From CAZUGH01 sp964619785 (GTDB taxonomy: Bacteria; Bacillota; Clostridia; Lachnospirales; Lachnospiraceae): DNA of 11,446 nucleotides. The notes beneath the pieces were generated by a model. It was not told the origin of the DNA. It saw only the letters and a list, made by a program, of their open reading frames with translations, and did not search any database. Of this stretch, positions 5,803-11,446 are shown piece by piece. Position 1 is the stretch's first letter, and every line of letters begins with the position of its first letter. The stretch lies in the NCBI GenBank assembly GCA_964619785.1, contig CAZUGH010000059.1, positions 1 to 11,446 on the forward strand. The letters run 5' to 3'. Both the position numbers and the translations under genes were made by a program.

Positions 5803-7106
5803 CTAAATGACTAAGTTTGAAATACGTTTGTAAAGATGCAATCCAAATGGTATTGCTAATGCTTCCGCCACTGCAAACGCTATCCAAATGATATTGATAT
5901 TGTGTAACCAGGCGCCGAGTAATAACAGCGGAATCAATAAAATTACTTGTCTCATAAAAGTAAGGTACATGCTATATGTTCCATTACCAAAGCCCTGAAA
6001 AATCGCTGCAAAAATGATACCAACACAAGATACAAAATAACTTATCGCCATAAACCGAACCGCCGGTACTCCCATGGCAAGCATTCTGTCCGAAACATCA
6101 AACAACATCAAAATCTTGTCTGGAAGTAACTCAATCACAACAAAAACGACCAACATAATAATTGCCGCATACACGAAAGCACATCGAATCGTTTCATTTA
6201 TTCGCTCACGTTTCTTCGCACCATAATTATATGCAATAATCGGGATCAAAGCGTTATTCATACCATGAACACAAATCTGAGCCATATTTTGTACCTTTGT
6301 TAAAACGCCATAAATCGCAACTGCCCTTGAGGAAAATGGATAGAGTATCGTGTTAATAAAAATACCCATTATCGAAATAATCCCCTGCATAATCGCAGTG
6401 GGAATACCAACCTTAAGAATACCGATTACATGCGCCGATGAAATATGAATCGTAAAATGAATTGGAATCTCTCTATTTTTCTTGATGTTTAGATAAATCC
6501 CCAAAAGACCGCCTGCCGTCTGACCAATAACCGTTGCCAACGCTGCACCTGCCGTTCCCATCGCAGGCAATCCAAAATATCCAAAAATAAATATTGGATC
6601 CAATATCACTTACCCGTCGCAATCAAAAGACGATCAAACACCCATTGTGTCATCTGCCCAAATGACAACATCATTACGATTCTCAGGTATGCCAGCCCAT
6701 ATTCCTCCGTAGCCACATTACCCGCCGCCTGCCAGCTAAAATATGCCTTTGATATCAGAACACATAGAATTACATTAATCAAATATGCGCCGATCGCCAT
6801 TACCATTGCAGCGCTCGTTGTTTTGCGCACCTCATCAAATCGCTTCTCCCCAAGTGATTTCGATACCTGAGCATTTAATCCAACCGCAAGGCCTGAACCC
6901 AACGCAATCATAATCATCTGAATAGGTGCTGCAAGCGAAATCCCCGTCAAAGCATCTTCGCTAATTCGAGACACAAAAATACTATCCACCAGATTGTAAA
7001 GATTATTCACTAGGAGAGAAATAATTAACGGAATCAATGTAGATAAAATCAGCTTAGGAATCGGTAATGTCCCCATCTGACTTTCCTTTATTTCCACCTG
7101 TCTCAT
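5803..7106 (-). pseudogene. MATE-family efflux transporter, short internal deletion with frame change
   Basis: Two adjacent frames make one MATE protein. The first (ATG 7106, SD GAGGGG) gives 166 residues, including LPIPKLILSTLIPLIISLLV, the NNLYNLVDSIFVSRIS signature and QWVFDRLLIATGK, then stops with TGA at 6606. The second resumes at 6609 with VILDPIFIFGYFGLPAMGTA and runs 268 residues to TAG 5803. In intact MATE proteins about 15 residues separate RxLxATGK from the (N)xILDPIFIFG motif. Here they are absent and the frame shifts by one, so I infer a deletion of about 46 nt in the transmembrane helix before ILDP. The first stop and a GTG in the second frame overlap as GTGA, so re-initiation might make the second piece, but the split is not at the boundary between the two 6-helix lobes. 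Intact members are Na+ or H+ driven multidrug or flavin exporters. Alternative: misassembly. Confidence 0.85.
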
Positions 7107-7153
7107 ACATTTCCCCTCATTTCTCACATCGCATTCGCGTGTTTTATGAGTTT

Positions 7154-7183
7154 AGTGTATCATCTTTTCTTTCGGATAACCAA
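7154..7183 (-). promoter_or_regulatory. Candidate promoter of the MATE-pnuC operon
   Basis: The minus strand has TTGGTT (7178-7183) and TACACT (7154-7159) at 18 bp, with a TG one base before the -10 (extended -10). Initiation near 7147 gives a leader of about 40 nt to the ATG at 7106. The remaining sequence from 7107 to 7290 shows no gene. Confidence 0.45.
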
Positions 7184-7290
7184 TACTTATAACTCATTCC
7201 TTCCTATGCTTGAAAGATATGGGTTGATTTTCTCATATCATCTTTATTCGGTTATATTCCATAATTCTATCTTGTAATAAAAAGTCCCAC

Positions 7291-7390
7291 NNNNNNNNNN
7301 NNNNNNNNNNNNNNNNNNNNNNNNNNNNNNNNNNNNNNNNNNNNNNNNNNNNNNNNNNNNNNNNNNNNNNNNNNNNNNNNNNNNNNNNNN
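7291..7390. other. Scaffold gap of 100 N
   Basis: Exactly 100 N is the conventional placeholder for a gap of unknown size. It truncates the DUF4230 gene. Immediately on its left the minus strand reads GTGGGACTTTTTATT (7276-7290), which looks like the 3' arm and U-tract of an intrinsic terminator whose 5' arm is lost in the gap. Any reading frame drawn across the N run has no meaning. Confidence 0.95.
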
Positions 7391-7770
7391 TTTGGAAGCT
7401 TCACCTTGATTACTTTTGTTGCATATACGTCACACCTGATCTGACTAAAATCCATTCCTGCCTTAATATCAGTATCATATGAATATATTAGTTTTGAAGT
7501 TGTAAAGGGAATCGTCCAACCATATAAATCCCTATCCTTGTTCTCTGTTCTTACTGAAGTACATCTGACTGATTGAGTTGCTAACTCACCAATGTTTTCA
7601 AATCCAAGTTTGCTTGTATCACCCTTTGTAAAATATTGAGTTCCTACTCCAACGCCAACACCCATTAATAAAACAACAATCACAAGTATAATCAACACTT
7701 TGGGGTTCATTAATACCTTTAAAAATTTTCTTTTATGTCTTTTTTTAACAACACTAGTTTCTTCGTTCAT
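7391..7770 (-). CDS. DUF4230 domain, membrane-anchored protein (3' part lost in the gap)
   Basis: About 126 residues are readable from ATG 7770 (SD AGGAGA) to the gap. The N-terminus is highly basic (VVKKRHKRKFLKVLMN), followed by one hydrophobic helix at about 26-43 (VLIILVIVVLLMGVGVGVG), so the protein is a bitopic membrane protein with an exported C-terminus. The following block, LGFENIGELATQSVRCTSVR then DLYGWTIPFTTSKLIYSYDT, IKAGMDFSQI and VKLP, matches the start of the DUF4230 family, whose function is unknown. Family members are usually above 200 residues, so some 80-100 residues are missing and the true gap should exceed 100 bp. It probably ends at the half terminator seen at 7276-7290. 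Confidence 0.75.
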
Positions 7771-7788
7771 AATTTTCTCCTGTAAAGT

Positions 7789-7817
7789 ATTATATACTAC
7801 CTATCCTGCTGCCTTAA
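7789..7817 (-). promoter_or_regulatory. Possible proximal promoter of the DUF4230 gene
   Basis: A perfect TATAAT (7789-7794) is followed almost at once by the SD. The only -35 candidate, TTAAGG (7812-7817) at 17 bp, is poor. Initiation here would leave a leader of about 12 nt. It is an alternative to the more distal promoter at 7940-7967. Confidence 0.3.
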
Positions 7818-7851
7818 GAATAAATATGTAACCACCATCATTTATTTACTC

Positions 7852-7893
7852 TTACACATATACAAAAAGCATGGAGTCGTATCCATGTCTCAT
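7852..7893 (-). other. Possible 13-codon leader peptide overlapping a hairpin with U-tract
   Basis: A near-perfect SD (GGAGGTG, 7900-7906) sits 7 nt before ATG 7893, which opens a 13-codon frame (MRHGYDSMLFVYV) ending at TAA 7852. The frame contains an inverted repeat CATGGA-TACGAC-TCCATG (7870-7887) followed by C and five T on the minus strand, a weak terminator-like hairpin. It lies about 80 nt upstream of the DUF4230 ATG. It could be a leader peptide with an attenuator, or a decayed small toxin-like gene. Only the SD, frame and hairpin are observed. Confidence 0.3.
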
Positions 7894-7939
7894 TACTTTC
7901 ACCTCCCCGTTTCCTAAGTTACAATATACCACTTCCTCT

Positions 7940-7967
7940 ATTTTACCATACCTATCAATATATACAA
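7940..7967 (-). promoter_or_regulatory. Possible distal promoter for the DUF4230 leader
   Basis: TTGTAT (7962-7967) and TAAAAT (7940-7945) are 16 bp apart on the minus strand, with TGG before the -10 (extended -10). It overlaps the U-tract of the GH43 terminator and would drive a leader containing the short frame at 7852-7893. Confidence 0.35.
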
Positions 7968-8013
7968 TAAAAACTGCCAGCAGCCAAGATATCTTATCTC
8001 GGCTGTCGACAGT
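7966..8013 (-). terminator. Strong intrinsic terminator of the GH43 gene
   Basis: The arms at 7995-8013 and 7973-7991 form a 19-position stem (3 G-U pairs, one A-C mismatch) around a 3-nt loop, followed on the minus strand by TTTTTATT. It begins 18 nt after the GH43 stop at 8032 and separates it from the DUF4230 gene. Confidence 0.92.
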
Positions 8014-8031
8014 CTTTGTCTTTTACATTAT

Positions 8032-9768
8032 TTACTTCCCAAATCCCCAACTCTCAATCTGGTAACCTACACCACGAAGTACAAAATACACTTTATGTTT
8101 GCCCGTAATTGTCGTTGTTAAATCAGCACTTGTTTCTTCATAGGTATTGACAGAGCCCGTATTTTTTAATGCAAGCTGGCCTACCTTTGTTCCACCCTTT
8201 GCAGTCGATGGTGCATCAATATATACCTCGATATAACCTTCTGTCGTTTCACCTGCCATAGATAGCTTGACAGACTTTGCTCCTTCTAAGCCAAAATCGA
8301 CATCACTTATTCCAAACCAGTCGCCTGTATCAATTGATGATAATACAACCTCTGGTTCCGATGCAGTTGTCGTTAAGCCACCATTCCAGGCCATCTCAGT
8401 TGCGTTTATTGTGGTATATGGATTGATACTTCCCACTGCCGCTACGCTCTCATAAGTTCCCGTTGCACTAGGTGCGCCATTTGTCCAGTTAAGCTTGTCA
8501 ATGTGGAGGGAACGATATCCGTTCTTCGTGCTATATTGTGCAAATTCAAGAACCGTACTATGATAAAGCAAATACCACTCACCTTTGAATTGTGTCATGT
8601 GGTGATGATTGTTATAGTAATGTCCAAATACTTCACCTGGATTAGCAGATAATTTTCCTTGATATTCCCATCCTGTCATTGGATTTTTGCTTGTCATATA
8701 GCGGATGCTACAGCTTCCATCTGGATCGCTCCAGTTGCTACAATAGGAATAGTAATAAGTATCACCGACTTTATTAATTTCATTATCTTCAAAATACCAT
8801 GGTGCATCAATTTCTACTGGAGCACCATCTAAACTACACATATCACTGCCGAGTTTAGCTACGCGTGCTGATTTAGGATGTTCTTGACCGGTTGCAACTC
8901 CTGATGTTGAATCTGGACCACCACCAAAATATAAATAGGCTTTTCCATCATCATCAATAAATACCGATGGATCAAAACACCAAGGAACGAGGTCTTCGCT
9001 ACACGTTGGTGTATCATGATTTACCAATGTTGCACCAATTGGATCAGTCCATGGACCTACTGGTGATTCTGCCTCTAGCATGGCAATACCACTTCCACCT
9101 GTTGTGTAATATAAGAAGAATTTAGTCTTGCCACCAACTTCCTTGGAGCAAATAGTTGGTGCCCATGATTTTTCCGCATAATTTGTTAATTTTGTAACGT
9201 CTATATTTCCCTCATCACGCCAATTCACAAGGTCAGCAGATGAGATAATACGGATATTATGTGTGTTATATTCATTGCTTTTCATAATGCCTTTTGCGTC
9301 AAATTCCACAACATCATTAGTTGCGTAGACATAGAGACGACCATTATACTCAATAGCTGTTGGGTCCGCTGTGTAATCCTGTGTAATTAATGGATTGTTC
9401 ATCAGCATTCCCTTTATCTCGCTGAAGCTCTTCGTCAACTTTAGGTTGTCCGTATTCGGATCCTGGGGACCTGTTTCCTCTTCTTTCGGAACATACTTAT
9501 CAATTCTGGCATCACCTGTAAACGTGATTCCTTTTAATACTACTGGCTTTAATGTTTCTTTGTTAGCGCTGATGGTTACACAGGCTACGTCTGCCAAATC
9601 TTCTTTCTTGAACTTGGATAAATCACAATCAATCTTGCCCTCTACTCCGTCAGTTCCCACATACCACCACTGGCTCCACTCTGCAGTTTCGCTTGTAGGT
9701 GGCTGAATACTCACACCCTTCGAGTTAGTCAGAGTCACACGAAATTCTTCTTCGCATGTGAGATTCAA
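8032..9768 (-). pseudogene. GH43 arabinoxylan-active enzyme, catalytic and CBM6 part downstream of the in-frame TAG
   Basis: This is the C-terminal part of one secreted protein whose frame continues unbroken from 10848 except for TAG at 9784-9786. Numbering by full-length residues with the stop as 355, it holds the rest of repeat 2 (to about 446), a GH43 five-bladed propeller (about 480-805) and a C-terminal CBM6-like domain (about 815-938). The catalytic triad is visible: base D495 in TADPTAIEYNG, pKa modulator D626 in CFDPSVFIDDDG, acid E687 in YFEDNEINK. The SWAPTI and FGHYYNNHHH blocks and the GYRSLHIDKL segment match Bacillus XynD-type arabinoxylan arabinofuranohydrolase, so removal of arabinose side chains is the likely activity; xylosidase is possible. 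The upstream start candidate here is a TTG at 9768 with no SD, in mid-domain, so independent translation is unlikely. If the TAG is real, the enzyme is lost unless it is read through. Confidence 0.88.
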
Positions 9769-10327
9769 TGATAATGTAGTATACTATGACAAATTATAGC
9801 TATTTTCTTCTCCTAATGGAATACTAATGTTAGCATACTGAGATGCGAAGTTTACCTTGGATGTGCAATCCTTGTTGTCGACAACCTTCGTGCTTCCTTC
9901 TGTGTCCTTCGTATATTGTGCGCTGAACGACAGACGATAATCATCCGCATAGAACTGAATCCCCCTCAGTGTTACTGGTGATAACTTTTCGCCACTGCAC
10001 AATACCACATAAGCCACCTTTTCTCTAGGAATTGATGTGATATCCACGTCAAATTTTTGATCACCCTTTATATAAGTCCACTGACTCCACTCTGCGGTTC
10101 CACTTGTAGGTGGCATGAGATTCACACCCTTTGCATCAAATAGACTGACACGAATCTCTTCATCTATCTTAGCATCCACAATCAACTTCGTATAACTAGA
10201 TAAATCATAGGCTTCTTCTGTCCCTACTGGAATCATTACACTTGTGTAATTTCCACTAAAAACAACCGTAGAGGTTCCATCACCATTGTCTTTAAGGGAC
10301 GTACTTCCTGTTGAATCTTTATCAATA
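9511..10327 (-). repeat. Tandem duplication of a beta-sandwich domain in the GH43 protein
   Basis: Residues about 174-303 and 311-445 are two copies of one domain. Matching pairs are KDSTGST/KDTEGST, EEAYDLSSYT/EENSYNLS-stop-YT, PPTSGTAEWSQW/PPTSETAEWSQW and SPVTLRGIQF/KPVVLKGITF. The DNA is also closely similar in the central part (compare 9664-9720 with 10078-10131), so the duplication looks fairly recent. Placement between linker and GH43 suggests carbohydrate binding, but I cannot name a CBM family. Confidence 0.85.
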
Positions 10328-10848
10328 TCAATATCTTTTGTCATTGTATAATCGTCAGGCTTATCTACTGGACCTGGCGTTGGCGTCACTGCTGGACCGT
10401 TTGTTGGAGCAACTGTTGGTGCGGCTGTTGGTGCGGCTGTTACGACTGGCACTTTCGTGACACCAGGAGTGACATTAGGCGTGGTGGTTGGTGTTGTAGC
10501 CGCCTTATTCTTAACAATAATTTTCGCCTTTAATGAGATGGTCTTTTTTCCTTTTATCTTTACCTTACATTTCAGTATAGTCTTACCTGTCTTTAGCCCT
10601 TTGACTGTGACAGATTGTTTTTTGACACCCTTGCTAATTTTAGCAATTTTCTTACTTGCAACACTCCACTTGAACGTTGCTTTTTTTACTTTTTTAACAG
10701 TTACTTTTTTTGTCTTACCCCGAATGATTGTCACTGTTTTGCTACTTAGCACTGGATTTTTCGCTGCGTCTACATATCCCATATCAGATAGCAGTGTTGA
10801 CAAAACTAATGCCATAGTCAAAATCATACAAATTAGTTTCTTTTTCAT
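9784..10848 (-). pseudogene. Secreted GH43 protein, N-terminal part: signal peptide, Lys-rich Ig-like domain, linker, domain repeats
   Basis: The start at ATG 10848 has a strong SD (GGAGGT, 10856-10861, 7 nt away). Residues 1-28 are a classical signal peptide (MKKKLICMILTMALVLSTLL, cleavage near VDA-A). Residues 30-113 look like a bacterial Ig-like (BIG2-type) domain that is extremely Lys-rich. A Thr/Pro/Val/Ala linker follows (about 116-163), then repeat 1 (174-303) and the first third of repeat 2, ending at TAG 9784-9786 after SYNLS. In repeat 1 the equivalent position is Ser (LSSYT), so one base change, TCG to TAG, explains the stop. As it stands this piece would be secreted with no catalytic domain. 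The complete protein would be 938 residues. There is no sortase motif; cell retention, if any, would have to be by the basic domain. The divergent AraC-type gene is the likely regulator. Confidence 0.87.
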
Positions 10849-10877
10849 AAATGATACCTCCTATTTTTGATGCCAGA

Positions 10878-10906
10878 AGTATACCACCGGAAGTTATTTG
10901 GGACAA
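10878..10906 (-). promoter_or_regulatory. Proximal promoter of the GH43 gene
   Basis: TTGTCC (10901-10906) and TATACT (10878-10883) are exactly 17 bp apart on the minus strand. Initiation near 10871 leaves a leader of about 23 nt with the SD correctly placed. Confidence 0.55.
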
Positions 10907-10919
10907 TAAACCAATTCGC

Positions 10920-10949
10920 ATAATATCAATATATTAACCCAAAGTTCAA
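10920..10949 (-). promoter_or_regulatory. Alternative distal promoter of the GH43 gene
   Basis: TTGAAC (10944-10949) and TATTAT (10920-10925) are 18 bp apart on the minus strand. Its -35 faces the -35 of the divergent AraC promoter, with 16 bp between them, so one bound regulator could affect both. Confidence 0.4.
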
Positions 10950-10965
10950 TATAATCACATTTAGC

Positions 10966-10994
10966 TTGAACTAATACGTTAATTATGTTATAAT
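10966..10994 (+). promoter_or_regulatory. Promoter of the AraC-family regulator gene
   Basis: TTGAAC (10966-10971), a 17-bp spacer and a perfect TATAAT (10989-10994) preceded by TGT (extended -10) make this the best promoter in the window. Initiation near 11001 gives a leader of about 28 nt containing the SD AAGGAG (11016-11021). Confidence 0.75.
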
Positions 10995-11028
10995 TTATTC
11001 ATATATCAATATTTTAAGGAGCTTAGCC

Positions 11029-11446
11029 ATGTATCATAAAACAGTCAACTCATTTCCTGTCATAGAGGATAGCGACCTTAAATTACCGTTTTTCCTTCGT
11101 GCTGTTGGAACCAATGAATATCAAGAACATATTATCATGCCTGAAGGGCAGTTCTGTCATGAACTCTGTCTCTGCGAAGAAGGCGAAGGTATCTTGCGTG
11201 TCGAAGGCAAGGAATATCATGTGAAAGCTGGCGATGTTTTCTTTATCCGCAGCCAATTACCGCATGAGCAGTTCCGTGTAACCAATCGATGGGTCACACA
11301 TTTTCTACTATTTGGCGGCTTTGCAACCGAAGCCTTATTTGAACAATTTCAATGGAAGAACCATGAATATTTTCACATTCTAGATCATGAGCCTCTCCAA
11401 CTTATTTTTGAGAAAATATATCTTTATTCAACCGAATCTACTACCA
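11029..11446 (+). CDS. AraC-family transcriptional regulator, N-terminal cupin domain (runs off the window)
   Basis: ATG 11029 follows AAGGAG with 7-nt spacing; 139 codons are open to the window edge. The protein starts MYHKTVNSFPVIEDSDLKLP. Residues about 33-115 have the small beta-barrel pattern of an AraC-type cupin sensor: CHELCLCEEGEGILRVEGKE followed by YHVKAGDVFFIRSQLPHEQF, with the GDVFFI strand and PHE motif common in this family. The paired C-terminal AraC helix-turn-helix domain would lie outside the window, so the family assignment is by the cupin half only. The gene is divergent from the GH43 gene with an intergenic region of 180 bp, the standard layout for a sugar-responsive activator of a glycan-degrading gene. 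The ligand is probably a sugar released from arabinoxylan, by context only. Confidence 0.82.
   Translation, partial: MYHKTVNSFPVIEDSDLKLPFFLRAVGTNEYQEHIIMPEGQFCHELCLCEEGEGILRVEGKEYHVKAGDVFFIRSQLPHEQFRVTNRWVTHFLLFGGFATEALFEQFQWKNHEYFHILDHEPLQLIFEKIYLYSTESTT

Noticed and set aside
5795..5887. N-terminal extension of PnuC from 5887
   Set aside because: It overlaps the MATE 3' end in another frame and lacks an SD. The ATG at 5794 has AGGAGG.
7267..7290. C-terminus VGLFITR of the DUF4230 protein read across the N gap
   Set aside because: The gap length is a placeholder, so the frame is unknown, and the sequence looks like a terminator arm.
7871..8065. 64-codon plus-strand frame in the DUF4230-GH43 intergenic region
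   Set aside because: It has no SD, runs through the GH43 terminator hairpin into the GH43 3' end, and has no recognisable protein features.
9784..9786. UAG reassigned to an amino acid (as in some phages or Pyl-using bacteria)
   Set aside because: The DUF2798 gene (893) and the MATE gene (5803) both end in TAG followed by non-coding sequence or a new gene, so TAG acts as an ordinary stop here.
10415..10438. Two 12-bp copies of GTTGGTGCGGCT as a regulatory repeat
   Set aside because: They encode the PTAA/PTVA-type Thr-Pro linker of the GH43 protein; this is codon-level repeat slippage in a low-complexity linker.

Overview
The window looks like a low-to-mid GC Firmicute chromosome, most likely a gut or rumen Lachnospiraceae bacterium. 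Grounds: strong AGGAGG-type ribosome binding sites, sigma-A style promoters with extended -10 elements, U-tract terminators, and a secreted GH43 enzyme with a Lys-rich Ig-like domain and a Thr/Pro linker, typical of that family. There are no rRNA or tRNA genes, no CRISPR array and no insertion sequence. A 100-N scaffold gap lies at 7291-7390, so this is draft sequence.

Layout. (1) 1-1470, minus strand: the 5' end of a SWIM zinc-finger gene, a decayed MerR/TipAS-type regulator that still has its MerR-style promoter, and a DUF2798 membrane protein whose leader can fold its own Shine-Dalgarno into a hairpin. (2) 1471-5116: a glycerate module. A type 2 glycerate kinase (glxK) and a GntP-family permease form a minus-strand operon, divergent from a CdaR-type sugar-diacid regulator. 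The permease carries a one-base frameshift. (3) 5111-7106, minus strand: a MATE efflux gene, disrupted by a small deletion, followed by pnuC (nicotinamide riboside/mononucleotide uptake). (4) 7266-7970, minus strand: a DUF4230 membrane-anchored protein cut by the scaffold gap, with a possible leader peptide and hairpin upstream. (5) 7966-11446: a large secreted arabinoxylan-type GH43 protein (signal peptide, Lys-rich Ig-like domain, linker, two tandem beta-sandwich repeats, GH43, CBM6), interrupted by one in-frame TAG. It is divergent from the 5' part of an AraC-family cupin regulator, its probable controller.

How the genes work together. CdaR, GntP permease and glycerate kinase would sense, import and phosphorylate glycerate or a related acid into central metabolism. 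The AraC/GH43 pair would sense a plant polysaccharide signal and secrete a debranching enzyme.

Four of the larger genes (MerR, GntP, MATE, GH43) carry distinct lesions of different kinds: two short deletions with frame change, one homopolymer indel and one nonsense codon. Either the assembly is error-prone here or the strain is losing these functions. Only resequencing and comparison with relatives can decide. The regulatory elements around the damaged genes are largely intact.
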